Shown here: positions 53,059 through 62,056 of the stretch, piece by piece
How positions within the stretch are numbered: position 1 is the stretch's first letter
How the letters are laid out: the number at the start of each line of letters is the position of its first letter
DNA from: Bog-756 sp052326605
GTDB taxonomy: Bacteria; Actinomycetota; Acidimicrobiia; Acidimicrobiales; RAAP-2
Assembly: GCA_052326605.1 (NCBI GenBank)
Contig: JBKQMB010000033.1
Span: 62,001-126,000, forward strand
Length of the DNA stretch: 64,000 bases
Direction of reading: 5' to 3'
Notes under the pieces: model-generated
Database searches by the model: none
The model's input: the letters and a program-made list of their open reading frames with translations, nothing else
What the model was told of the DNA's origin: nothing
Position numbers and translations under genes: made by a program

Positions 53059-54285
53059 ATGGCGAGACGATGGAGCCGCGGGATCGCTGCATGCGCCGTT
53101 GCCCTGGCCTGCATGGCGGCGGCCGCCACGACCCAGCAGGGATCTGCCGCCGCTACCCCCGCCGACCACGCCGTCAGTACCCCGTTGTCGGCCGACTTCT
53201 GGTTGGCCACTCCGGCCGGGTCGACCTTCGCCTTCGGGACCACCGCCTTCGGCTCCCTTCCGGGCCCGCTCAATCAGCCGATCGTCACGGCGCAGGCCAC
53301 CGGCGACGGGCAGGGGTTGTGGCTGGTGGCCTCTGACGGCGGCATCTTCTCGTTCGGGGACTCCCACTTCTACGGATCCACGGGCAACCTGCGCCTCAAC
53401 AAGCCGGTCGTCGGCATGGCCCCCACCCCCGACGGCAAGGGGTACTGGCTGGTGGCCTCCGACGGCGGCATCTTCTCGTTCGGGGACGCCTCCTTCTACG
53501 GGTCGACGGGGGCGCTCGTCCTCAACCAGCCGGTCGTGGGCATGGCCTCCACCCCCGACGGCAAGGGGTACTGGCTGGTGGCCTCCGACGGCGGCGTCTT
53601 CTCCTTCGGGGACGCCTCCTTCTACGGGTCGACCGGGAACGTCACCCTGCAGCAGCCGATGATCTCCATGGCCACCACGCCCGACGGCAAGGGGTACTGG
53701 CTGCTGGCCGCCGACGGCGGCGTCTTCGCCTTCGGTGACGCACCCTTCTACGGGTCGGCAGCGGGAACCAGCGGTGACCCGGTGCAACGCCTGGTGCCCA
53801 GTCCGAGGGGAAGCGGATACTGGATCGTGCGCCAGAACGGGGATGCCGTGCCCTACGGCGGCGCCGCGTCCCATCAGGTCCCCACGCAGGCGCTGCTCTT
53901 CAAACCGGTGACCCCCGGGGACAAGGCGGTCCTCTTCGCCTTCCAGCAACTCGGGAAGCCCTACATCTGGGGCGGGAACGGCCCGGTCGGCTACGACTGC
54001 TCGGGCCTCGCCCTGGCGTCGTGGAGCCAGGGGGCCGGCGTCGAGTTCGCCAGGGTGGCCGATGACCAGTACCACACGGCCGGGGTGGCGGTACCCCTGG
54101 ACAGCCTGCAGGCGGGCGACCTGGTCTTCTGGGGCACCAGCCAGACCGACTGGACCAGCGTCTACCACACCGCCATCTACGTCGGGGGCGACAAGATCGT
54201 CGAGGCGACCGGTGACCAGGTGCAGCTCAACCAGCTGGGCCAGTGGGGCTCGGGCGACCTGATGCCCAACGGCCGCCGCCCCTGA
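53059..54285 (+). CDS. Secreted NlpC/P60 peptidase with 42-residue repeats
   Basis: 408 residues from ATG 53059. A signal peptide (RGIAACAVALACMAAAAT) is followed by four to five repeats of 42 residues (WLVASDGG(I/V)FSFGD, FYGSTG), near-identical in DNA. An NlpC/P60 domain closes the protein: YDCSGLAL with nucleophile Cys near 314 and VYHTAIYVGG with His near 370. It would cut peptidoglycan stem peptides outside the membrane. The repeat resembles a beta-propeller-like module frequent in Acidimicrobiia surface proteins and may bind the wall. Confidence 0.9.
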   Translation: MARRWSRGIAACAVALACMAAAATTQQGSAAATPADHAVSTPLSADFWLATPAGSTFAFGTTAFGSLPGPLNQPIVTAQATGDGQGLWLVASDGGIFSFGDSHFYGSTGNLRLNKPVVGMAPTPDGKGYWLVASDGGIFSFGDASFYGSTGALVLNQPVVGMASTPDGKGYWLVASDGGVFSFGDASFYGSTGNVTLQQPMISMATTPDGKGYWLLAADGGVFAFGDAPFYGSAAGTSGDPVQRLVPSPRGSGYWIVRQNGDAVPYGGAASHQVPTQALLFKPVTPGDKAVLFAFQQLGKPYIWGGNGPVGYDCSGLALASWSQGAGVEFARVADDQYHTAGVAVPLDSLQAGDLVFWGTSQTDWTSVYHTAIYVGGDKIVEATGDQVQLNQLGQWGSGDLMPNGRRP

Positions 54286-54291
54286 CGGGGT

Positions 54292-54579
54292 TCAGACAAT
54301 GAAGGCACACCCGTCCCACGACGCCACCGGGCGGGGGCGCCGCCGCCCCTCCAGGGTGAGCTGCAGCTCGTGGGGTCGGAGTGCTCGTGGCAGCCGGGCG
54401 TGGACCAGTACCCCGTCCACCAGAAACATCAGGTAGTCGTCGAGAATGGCCGGTGGCTCTACGCTGGCGTCGAGGAAGGTGACCCCCCGACAACACCGGT
54501 TGGGCCGACAGCGGACGTACACCGAACCACCGTGGTCCTCGACGAAGGAGCGAAGCTCCGGCGACACCGTCACCAACAC
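54292..54579 (-). CDS. Small cysteine-rich protein, uncharacterised
   Basis: 95 residues from 54579. A short basic cysteine cluster, YVRCRPNRCCRG, near residues 22-32 is the main feature. TFLDASVEPPAI and DDYLMFLVDGVLVHARLP follow, with a final Cys in DGCAFIV. Metal or cluster binding is possible. I vaguely recall related small actinobacterial proteins but can assign no function. It converges with the NlpC/P60 gene (6-bp gap). Confidence 0.65.
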   Translation of the reverse strand: MLVTVSPELRSFVEDHGGSVYVRCRPNRCCRGVTFLDASVEPPAILDDYLMFLVDGVLVHARLPRALRPHELQLTLEGRRRPRPVASWDGCAFIV

Positions 54580-54616
54580 GGAATCAGTCTAGGGGCCGGG
54601 TGTGGCGCCCGGCCGA

Positions 54617-56887
54617 TCACCGTGCGTCGGTAAGGTCGGCAGCACCGGGCCACCCGACCAGGTCGTCATCGGGGAACGATCCGATGGCTGCCGGTGACAT
54701 CGGCCGGCCGTAGAGAAATCCCTGCGCCAGGTGGCAGCCCAGGGCGGTGAGCTCGTCCGCCTGACTGGACCGTTCGATCCCCTCGGCGATGACCGCCATA
54801 CCCAGCGAGTCACCCAGGGCGATCACCGCTCGCACGATGGCCTTGTCATCAGGGTCCTCGTCGAGCTGGTCGATGAAGCTCCGATCGATCTTGAGGGTCT
54901 CGACCGGAAGCTGCTTGAGGTAGCTCAACGAGGAGTATCCGGTTCCGAAGTCGTCGATGGAGAGCTGGACCCCGAGGTCGCGTAGACGGCCCAGGGTCAC
55001 CACTGCAGCGACCGGATCGCTGAGGATCGCTCCCTCGGTGATCTCCAGCCAGACGTGGTCGGCCCAGAAGCCGGAGTCTTCGATGGCAGCGGCTACCAGT
55101 TCGGGGAACTCAGGGTCGGCCAGCTGCCGTGCCGCCACATTGATGGAGATGTTGAGCCGACCGTTGTCCTGGTCCGCCCCGGCCCGCTCGACGGCCCACA
55201 CCGCCGCCTGGCGGCAGGCCTCCCGGAGGACCCAGGTGCCGAGCGGCACGATCAGTCCGCTGTCCTCGGCCAGCGGGATGAACTCACCCGGGGCCAGCAA
55301 CCCCCGAGTGGGGTGCTGCCAACGCACCAGGGCCTCCATCCCCACCAATCGCAGGTCGTGGAGGTCGACGATGGGCTGATAATGGAGCACGAACTCCGAA
55401 CGCTCGAGGGCCCGGTGCAACTCGTTGGTGATCCTCAGGCCCTCGACCGTCGGCAGTTCGTCATCCTCGGAGTAGAGGGCGATGCGGGCCGGGCCGAGGT
55501 CCTTGGCGCGGTACATGGCCACATCCGCATTGCGCAGGAGCGCTGTCGGATGCGTCGTCTCGGAGGACGACAGCGCGATGCCGACGCTCAGCGAGATGAA
55601 CTGCTCGTGGTTGGCCTCGGTCAACGGCCGGTCCATGGCCACACCCAACCGGCGGGCGATCTCGACGGCCTCCTCCTCGGAGGCCACCTCGCACAGCAGG
55701 GTGAACTCGTCCCCACCGAACCGGGCCAGGACATCGCCGGCCCGGAGCGAGGCCTGCAACCGCAGGGCCACCCGCTGGAGGAGGCGGTCACCGGCATCGT
55801 GGCCCAGCCCGTCGTTGATCAGCTTGAACCGGTCGAGATCGAGGAACATCAATGCCACGTGACGGCCCCGACGTTCGGCGCGCACGATCAACCGCTCGAG
55901 TCGGTCCATGAACATCGTCCGGTTGGGAAGGCCGGTGAGCTGGTCGTGCACGGCGGCGTAGGCCAGCTTGTCGCGCAGGGCGTGCCGCTCCGTGATGTCC
56001 TCGATCTGGGCGATGAGGTAGAGCGGCTCACCCGCCCGGTCGCGCACGCAGGAGGCGCCCACCGACGCCCACACGATGTGTCCGTCGGCGCGCACGTAGC
56101 GCTTCTCCACGGTGTACGCCTCGACATCACCGGCAACAGCCGCCGCCATGTGCGTCGAGCAGTCCGTCCAATCGTCCGGATGGGTGATCTCCTGCAGGGT
56201 CTTTCCCACGAGCTCCTCGGGCCGGTATCCGAGGATCTTCGCATAGGCCGCGTTCACCCGGATTAGGCCACCGTCCAGGGAGGACACGGCGATGCCCATC
56301 GGTGCCTGCTCGAAGATGCCCACGTTGCGCTCCTGGGTTTCGGTGAGCGTCCACTCGGTGTCGGCCAGCAGTGCCATTCCCCAGGCCACCGCCTCCCCCA
56401 CCATGACGCAGCACGGGACGACGTAGACAGCAGAGGCGAGGCCCAGGGAAGATCGGCCCGCGGGCCCGCCCAGCAGGGGAACGACATAGGCGACGATCAG
56501 CAGCGGAGCGAACTTGAGCGACGTGCCCCTCGGATGGGCCAGACCCAGCCAGGCGAAGACCATGACGAACGTGATGGCATAGAGGAATCCGTTCCCATCG
56601 GCCAACCGATAGTCGAGCCCGATGGTGGCCAAGGTCAGCGGCACCAGCCACAACGTCACCGATCGGGGCCAGCGCCACCAGGGGAGCATCCAGAGAGCCA
56701 TGCCGGAGACGAGGGCGCCCAGCCCGATGGCCACCGTGGCGAACCGGGAGGTATGTCCAGGGGCGAGGAGCTCGGCCGACACCACGAGGAGGCTCGAGAC
56801 CATCCACATCCCTGCCGCCAGCTTGCCGACCGCTGAGGTGGACAGCATCCCGTCCGCACTCGTCCCCTCGCCCCGCAGGCCGGCCAT
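54617..56887 (-). CDS. Membrane PAS-GGDEF-EAL cyclic di-GMP enzyme
   Basis: 756 residues from ATG 56887. About six N-terminal membrane helices (to ~residue 180) form a sensor like MASE domains. A PAS domain follows (GIFEQAPMGIAVSSLDGG to IEDITERHALRDKL), then a diguanylate cyclase domain with intact RFGGDEF near 389, and a phosphodiesterase domain with GMEALVRW near 517, ISINVAARQL and DDFGTGYSSLSYL. Both catalytic motifs look intact, so it could make or break c-di-GMP. It is divergent from the Gfo/Idh/MocA gene. Confidence 0.9.
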   Translation of the reverse strand: MAGLRGEGTSADGMLSTSAVGKLAAGMWMVSSLLVVSAELLAPGHTSRFATVAIGLGALVSGMALWMLPWWRWPRSVTLWLVPLTLATIGLDYRLADGNGFLYAITFVMVFAWLGLAHPRGTSLKFAPLLIVAYVVPLLGGPAGRSSLGLASAVYVVPCCVMVGEAVAWGMALLADTEWTLTETQERNVGIFEQAPMGIAVSSLDGGLIRVNAAYAKILGYRPEELVGKTLQEITHPDDWTDCSTHMAAAVAGDVEAYTVEKRYVRADGHIVWASVGASCVRDRAGEPLYLIAQIEDITERHALRDKLAYAAVHDQLTGLPNRTMFMDRLERLIVRAERRGRHVALMFLDLDRFKLINDGLGHDAGDRLLQRVALRLQASLRAGDVLARFGGDEFTLLCEVASEEEAVEIARRLGVAMDRPLTEANHEQFISLSVGIALSSSETTHPTALLRNADVAMYRAKDLGPARIALYSEDDELPTVEGLRITNELHRALERSEFVLHYQPIVDLHDLRLVGMEALVRWQHPTRGLLAPGEFIPLAEDSGLIVPLGTWVLREACRQAAVWAVERAGADQDNGRLNISINVAARQLADPEFPELVAAAIEDSGFWADHVWLEITEGAILSDPVAAVVTLGRLRDLGVQLSIDDFGTGYSSLSYLKQLPVETLKIDRSFIDQLDEDPDDKAIVRAVIALGDSLGMAVIAEGIERSSQADELTALGCHLAQGFLYGRPMSPAAIGSFPDDDLVGWPGAADLTDAR

Positions 56888-57023
56888 ATCTGTTCTTCGA
56901 CACAATGGGCGCAGGTATTGAGGCGCAGGTATGAACGGTATCGGCCGACGCGGTCCCGGGCCGACCACGATTCAGCGCCCGGTCCATCGACGTCCGTTCC
57001 GGGACTTGCGTAGATTTGGTCAC

Positions 57024-58025
57024 ATGTCCGGCACCACCGTGCGATTCGGGATCCTCGGGGCGGCCAGGATCGCCCCGGCCGCCCTGATACGCCCGGCGGC
57101 GGAGAGCCCCGAGGCGGCGGTCGACCTTGTGGCGGCCCGGGACCACGGCCGCGCCACCGCTTTTGCCGGGCGACATGGGATCCCCCGGGTGGCCGACCGC
57201 TACGAGGCAGTGGTGTGCGACCCCGCCGTCGACGCCGTGTACATCCCGCTCCCCAACAGCCTCCATGCCCACTGGACCCTCGCCGCACTGGAGGCGGGCA
57301 AGCACGTCCTCTGCGAGAAGCCATTCACCTCGAACGCCGAAGAGGCCCGCACGGTGGCCGCCGCGGCAGCCAGGGCCAGGACCGTCGACGGCCTGGTGGT
57401 TGTCGAGGCGTTCCACTACCGCTACCACCCGCTGGCCCGACGCATGCGCGAGATCGTCGACAGCGGCGAGCTCGGCCGGATCCGGCACATCGAGGCCTGG
57501 ATGTGCGCACCGATCCCCGACAAGTCGGACATCCGCTACCGGTACGACCTGGGCGGCGGGGCCATGATGGACATGGGGTGCTACGTGGTCCACATGGCAC
57601 GCATGCTCGGCGGCGAGGAGCCCGAGGTGCGATCGGCCGCCGCCAAGCTCCACACCCCCGACGTCGATCGGGCCCTTTCGGCAGAGCTGCAGTTCCCGAG
57701 CGGCCACACCGCCTCGGTCCACTGCTCGATGTGGTCCAGCTCGGTCCTCCACCTCGCCGCCCGGGTGGTCGGTGACGCCGGGGAGCTGCGGGTGGCCAAT
57801 CCGATCGCACCCCAGTACGTCAGCTGGCTGACCGTGCGATCGGGTGGAGGGCGTCGCACCGAGTTCCCGGCGCGACGGCCGACCTACGCCTACCAGCTCG
57901 ATGCCTTCTGCGATGCCGTTCTGCGAGGTGGGCCGGTGCTCACCCCGCCGGAGGATGCCGTTGCCAACATGGCGGTCATCGACGCGGTGTACCGTGCAGC
58001 CAACATGCGTCCGAGGGGGACGTGA
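57024..58025 (+). CDS. Gfo/Idh/MocA family oxidoreductase
   Basis: 333 residues from ATG 57024. N-terminal Rossmann fold starts FGILGAARIAPAALIRPA, with YIPLPNSLHAHWTLAALEAG and LCEKPFTSNAEEA. The C-terminal substrate domain has VVEAFHYRYHPLARRMREIV and GGGAMMDMGCYVVHMARML. NAD(P)-dependent oxidation of a sugar, inositol or similar polyol is expected. It opens a three-gene plus-strand run with the PLP enzyme and the FGGY kinase. Confidence 0.92.
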   Translation: MSGTTVRFGILGAARIAPAALIRPAAESPEAAVDLVAARDHGRATAFAGRHGIPRVADRYEAVVCDPAVDAVYIPLPNSLHAHWTLAALEAGKHVLCEKPFTSNAEEARTVAAAAARARTVDGLVVVEAFHYRYHPLARRMREIVDSGELGRIRHIEAWMCAPIPDKSDIRYRYDLGGGAMMDMGCYVVHMARMLGGEEPEVRSAAAKLHTPDVDRALSAELQFPSGHTASVHCSMWSSSVLHLAARVVGDAGELRVANPIAPQYVSWLTVRSGGGRRTEFPARRPTYAYQLDAFCDAVLRGGPVLTPPEDAVANMAVIDAVYRAANMRPRGT

Positions 58026-58059
58026 CCTCTCGCCCCCCGCGACCCAAGGAGCCAGCTCC

Positions 58060-59451
58060 ATGAGCACCTTCCCCTACGACGGCCGCTTCGCCGTGCACCG
58101 CCGCCTTCCCGAACACGGGACGCCCCGTACCGAGGTACTCGAGGCCCTGCGCACCATGGCCGTCGAAGAGGACGCCACCTGGGAGTCGGGCAAGTGCTCG
58201 GGCACCATGTACTGCGGTGACCACGAGCACTACCGGTTCATGAACGAGGCCTTCGGCCTCTTCGCCCACGTCAACGTGCTCCAGCGGGACATGTGCCCCA
58301 GCGCCACCAAGTTCGAGTCCGAGATCATCGCCATGACCCTCGACCTCCTGCACGCCGAGGCGGTCACCTCCGGCGAGCCGGTGGGGCTGGTGGCCACCGG
58401 CGGGACCGGCGGCATCTGCCATGCCATGCTGGCCTACCGGGAGCACGCGGCCGCCGAGCGCGGTATCCGCCGGCCCAATGTGATCAAACCGGAGACTGCC
58501 CACCCGGCCTTCGACAAGGCGTGCCACCTGTTCGGGATCGAACTGCGGGTGGCGCCGGTCGACCCGGTGACCACCCTGGTCGACACCGAGTGGGTGGAGC
58601 GGCACATCGACGGGGGCACGGTGGCCATCATCGGCTCGGCCTGCAACTACGGCTACGGCACCGTCGACCCGATCGACCGGCTGTCCGAGATCGCGCTGGA
58701 GCACGGGGTCGGACTCCACGTGGACAGTTGCCTGGGCGGGTTCATCCTCCCCTTCGGCCAGGAGCTCGGGTACGACGTGCCCGTCTTCGACTATCGCCTC
58801 CCCGGTGTCACCTCGATTTCGGCGGACACCCACAAGTACGGGTACGCATTCAAGGGGACCTCGGTCCTCACCTTCCGGGACAAAGCCATCCGCAACGCCC
58901 AGTATTTCTTCCTGACCGGCTGGAGTGGGGGGAAGTACTGCTCACCGGGCATGGAGGGCTCCCGGTCGGGTGGCCTCATCGCCGCCACCTGGGCTGCCAT
59001 GGTTCAACTCGGCAGGGAGGGCTACCGCCACTACGCCAGGGCCATCTTCGAGACGGCCGCCACCATGCAGCGCTCCGTCCTCTCCCATCCTGAGCTGCGT
59101 ATCCTCGGGAGCCCCACCTTCCTGTTCAGTTTCACCTCGGACGAGTTCGACATCTACCACGTGAACGACTTCATGCGTGAGCGTGGCTGGCGGTTCAACG
59201 GTCAGCAGTACCCGAACGCACTGCACATGGCGGTCACCCGTCCCCAGACCCAGGACGGCGTGGCCGACGCGTTCGACGGCGACCTGACCGATGCCGTGGC
59301 CTACGCCAGGGCCCATGCCGGCGATGCGCCCAGATCGGGCGCGATCTACGGTGGGGTGGCCGGCGGGTTGACCGACGAGGCGGACGAGTTCATCAAGATG
59401 ATGATGGGCGAGATGATGGACGCGCAGCAGGCCATCCCCGCCGATGCCTGA
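58060..59451 (+). CDS. PLP-dependent group II decarboxylase / S1P-lyase-like enzyme
   Basis: 463 residues from ATG 58060 (AAGGAG nine bases before). PLP fold type I of the sphingosine-1-phosphate lyase / glutamate decarboxylase group. GGTGGICHAMLAYRE binds the phosphate, LHVDSCLGGF holds the PLP-pairing Asp, and SADTHKYGYAFKGTS carries the Schiff-base Lys near 259. Similar bacterial enzymes act on phosphorylated sphingoid-like or amino acid substrates; here the substrate is not known. 34 bp after the oxidoreductase gene and 33 bp before the kinase gene, so one operon is likely. Confidence 0.88.
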   Translation: MSTFPYDGRFAVHRRLPEHGTPRTEVLEALRTMAVEEDATWESGKCSGTMYCGDHEHYRFMNEAFGLFAHVNVLQRDMCPSATKFESEIIAMTLDLLHAEAVTSGEPVGLVATGGTGGICHAMLAYREHAAAERGIRRPNVIKPETAHPAFDKACHLFGIELRVAPVDPVTTLVDTEWVERHIDGGTVAIIGSACNYGYGTVDPIDRLSEIALEHGVGLHVDSCLGGFILPFGQELGYDVPVFDYRLPGVTSISADTHKYGYAFKGTSVLTFRDKAIRNAQYFFLTGWSGGKYCSPGMEGSRSGGLIAATWAAMVQLGREGYRHYARAIFETAATMQRSVLSHPELRILGSPTFLFSFTSDEFDIYHVNDFMRERGWRFNGQQYPNALHMAVTRPQTQDGVADAFDGDLTDAVAYARAHAGDAPRSGAIYGGVAGGLTDEADEFIKMMMGEMMDAQQAIPADA

Positions 59452-59484
59452 GGCGGACCGCCACGACCGGGACCGCCCACGGGG

Positions 59485-61074
59485 GTGAGCAGTGTGGCCA
59501 CGCCCGTGCGAGACGAACGGTACGTCCTGGCCATCGACCTCGGCACCGGAGGGCCCAAGGTCGGCCTGGTGTCGCTGACCGGTGCCATCGCATGGAAGGA
59601 GCACCTTCCGGTACCCACCCACCGGACTCCCGACGGCGGAGCCACCCAGGATGCAGAGCACTGGTGGCAGGTGATCCGGTCCAGTGCTCGCCGAGCGGTC
59701 GCCTCCGGAGTGGTGGCCGCGGAACGCATAGTGGCCGTCTCGTGCACCGGCCAGTGGGCGTCCACGGTGCCGGTCGACGCATCCGGGAGCCCGGTGGGCA
59801 ACTGTTTGCTGTGGTCCGACACCCGGGGAGGGCAGCGTTCCCGGGACCGGGTGGGTGGCCGCGTCGGCGGCTACTCCGCTCTGGCCGCGGCCAGGTGGAT
59901 CCACCGCAGCGGTGGGGCGCCTTCCACCTCGGGTGCCGATCCCATCGGACACATCCTCTTCATCGAGCACGAACTGCCCCGGGTGGCCCGGGACGCCCGC
60001 TGGTACCTGGAGCCGGTCGACTACCTGTCGATGCGATTCACCGGCATCGCCGCTGCCACGCCGGCCTCGATGGCCGGCGCCTGGCTGACCGACAACCGGC
60101 ATCCCGAGCGCCTCGACTACGACCAGGTGCTGGTCGGCTCCTCGGGCGTTCCGGTGGAGAAGCTCCCTCCCCTGCGCCCGACCGGCAGCGTCGTCGGCGA
60201 GGTGCTGCCCGACGTGGCCGCCGACCTCGGGCTGCCCGCCGGGGTCGCGGTCATCGCCGGCACTCCCGACCTGCACTCCGGCTGCGCCGGTTCCGGTGCC
60301 GTGCTCGGTCATCAGGCGCATATCGCCATCTCCACCACCAGCTGGGTCAGCTGCCCGTACCCGAAGAAGAAGACCGATCCCCTCCGGCAGATCGCCACCG
60401 TGCCCGGCATCATCCCCGGGCTCAACCTGGTGGCCAACAATCAGGAGTCAGGGGGGAAGTCCCTCGAGTGGCTCAGGGACCTACTGTTCGACGGGCCCGA
60501 TCTCCCCCCCTTCGACCACCTGACCGCGCTGGCCGAGCATTCCCCGCCCGGAAGCAGTCGGCTGATCTTCACTCCCTGGTTGGCGGGCGAGCGGTCTCCC
60601 GTCGACAATCGAGCGGCACGAGGCGGCTTCCACAATCTCTCGTTACAGACCACCCGGGCCGACATGGTCCGGGCTGTGCTGGAGGGCGTGGCCTTCAACT
60701 CCCGATGGCTGAGCGAGGCGGTCGAGCGGTTCGTCGGGCGGCCCTTCGGGGCCATCCGGGCCGTCGGGGGGGGTGCGACCTCCGCTCTGTGGTGCTCCAT
60801 CTACGCAAACGTGCTCGATCGGCCCGTCGAACAGGTCGCCGACCCCCTCCACGCCAATCTCCGCGGGAGCGCCCTCCTGGCCGGGATGGCCCTCGGCGAG
60901 GTGGAGGCCGAAGAGCTCCATTCGCTGGTGCAGGTGGTGGAGGTCCATGCGCCCGAGCCGGCGACCCGTCGTGTCTACGACCAGCTCTTCGCGGAGTTCC
61001 CCGCCTTCTACTCGTCCCAGAAGAGCCTGTTCGCCCACCTCAACCGCAGTCGCGCCGGTTCCGGGACCTCATGA
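59485..61074 (+). CDS. FGGY-family carbohydrate kinase (xylulokinase-like)
   Basis: 529 residues from GTG 59485. ATP-dependent sugar kinase: N-terminal VLAIDLGTGGPKVGLVS, CTGQWASTVPVD, and the C-terminal LIFTPWLAGERSPVDNRAARG plus AVGGGATSALWCSIYANVL regions are complete. Closest by eye to xylulokinase-like members, but the pentose, hexitol or erythritol substrate is not settled. Last gene of the run that may phosphorylate, oxidise and cleave one carbohydrate or amino alcohol (inference). It overlaps the end of the decayed GGDEF-EAL gene on the other strand. Confidence 0.92.
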   Translation: MSSVATPVRDERYVLAIDLGTGGPKVGLVSLTGAIAWKEHLPVPTHRTPDGGATQDAEHWWQVIRSSARRAVASGVVAAERIVAVSCTGQWASTVPVDASGSPVGNCLLWSDTRGGQRSRDRVGGRVGGYSALAAARWIHRSGGAPSTSGADPIGHILFIEHELPRVARDARWYLEPVDYLSMRFTGIAAATPASMAGAWLTDNRHPERLDYDQVLVGSSGVPVEKLPPLRPTGSVVGEVLPDVAADLGLPAGVAVIAGTPDLHSGCAGSGAVLGHQAHIAISTTSWVSCPYPKKKTDPLRQIATVPGIIPGLNLVANNQESGGKSLEWLRDLLFDGPDLPPFDHLTALAEHSPPGSSRLIFTPWLAGERSPVDNRAARGGFHNLSLQTTRADMVRAVLEGVAFNSRWLSEAVERFVGRPFGAIRAVGGGATSALWCSIYANVLDRPVEQVADPLHANLRGSALLAGMALGEVEAEELHSLVQVVEVHAPEPATRRVYDQLFAEFPAFYSSQKSLFAHLNRSRAGSGTS

Positions 61075-61975
61075 TCCGGCGAGGGCCCACGCACCGTCGG
61101 TGAACTGGTGCGCCGGACCGGGGCGGGCCAACAGGTACCCCTTGGCCTCCTCACACCCCATGTCCCCCACGGCCCGAAGTTCGGCATCGGTCTCCACTCC
61201 CTCGGTCACCACCCGTAACCCCAGCCTGTGGGCGAGAGCGACGACGGTGGACACAATGGTCGGGTCCTGGCCGGAGGAGCCGAGCCCCGCCACGAAGCTG
61301 CGGTCCACCTTCAGCCTGTCGATGGGGAGGCCCTTCAGGTAGAGCAGCGAGGAGTAACCGGTGCCGAAGTCGTCGAGGGCCGTGTGCACCCCCAGGTCCC
61401 GGATCCTCTGCATGGTCTCGCCGATCCTGACGATGTCCATGACCAGCGCCGATTCGGTGACCTCGAGAACCAGGCAGGAGGCATCCAGGCGGGATTTGAC
61501 AAGGGCGTGGACGACATCGCCGTGGAAGTCGGGGTCCTGGCGTTGGTGGGCCATGCGGAGCTCGTCGGCCAGCCGGATCCGGCGTTGCTTGTCCTTTCCG
61601 ATCACGTCGTTGAACGACTCGAACCTGGCAGGGCCGCCCCGCTTGGCCTGGTACATGAAGGAGTCCGCATGCCCTGCTGGATCCGCTCGGCCAGTGACTG
61701 TGCCGCAGCGACCGGATCATCGAGGTCCTCGGCCAGGACCACGAACTCGTCACCGCCCAGCCGGGCGGTGACGAAAGCCTCGCCCCGGAGGCTCTCGGCG
61801 AACTTGGGTCGACCCGCCGACCGACCTCGTCGGCTCGGGCCTGAACTGCCGCCCCGAGTGCCACCCTCTGCTCGCCGATGGCCGGCGACGGCAGGCCGTC
61901 GCCTTCCGGTGAGGTCTCGGATTCCGGCACGGGAGACATGCTCCTCCCATCGGCCGAATCCGGCGGCGACTTCAA
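61069..61975 (-). pseudogene. Decayed GGDEF-EAL protein
   Basis: A second cyclic di-GMP gene, no longer intact. Upstream, ARLGGDEFVVLAED is readable, but the frame shifts at about 61800 and again at about 61660, where SLAERIQQGM should run into MYQAKRGG. The EAL part (LDDFGTGYSSLLYLKGLP to the end) is in frame from 61656, yet about 60-70 residues that normally include the EALLRW motif are deleted between ADELRMAH and LVLEVTESALV. It cannot make a functional enzyme. It is not a recent copy of the neighbouring intact gene. Confidence 0.85.
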
Positions 61976-62056
61976 ACAGTTGTTGCCGGTGTCGGGAGCC
62001 GGGCCATGGCGTTGTGCCTAGGGTGGGGTCATCGCCGAGTCCCCGGGGAGGTACCT

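Noticed and set aside
53320..53760. A CRISPR array.
   Set aside because: The repeats are in-frame codons of a protein, without unique spacers. No cas genes are in the window.
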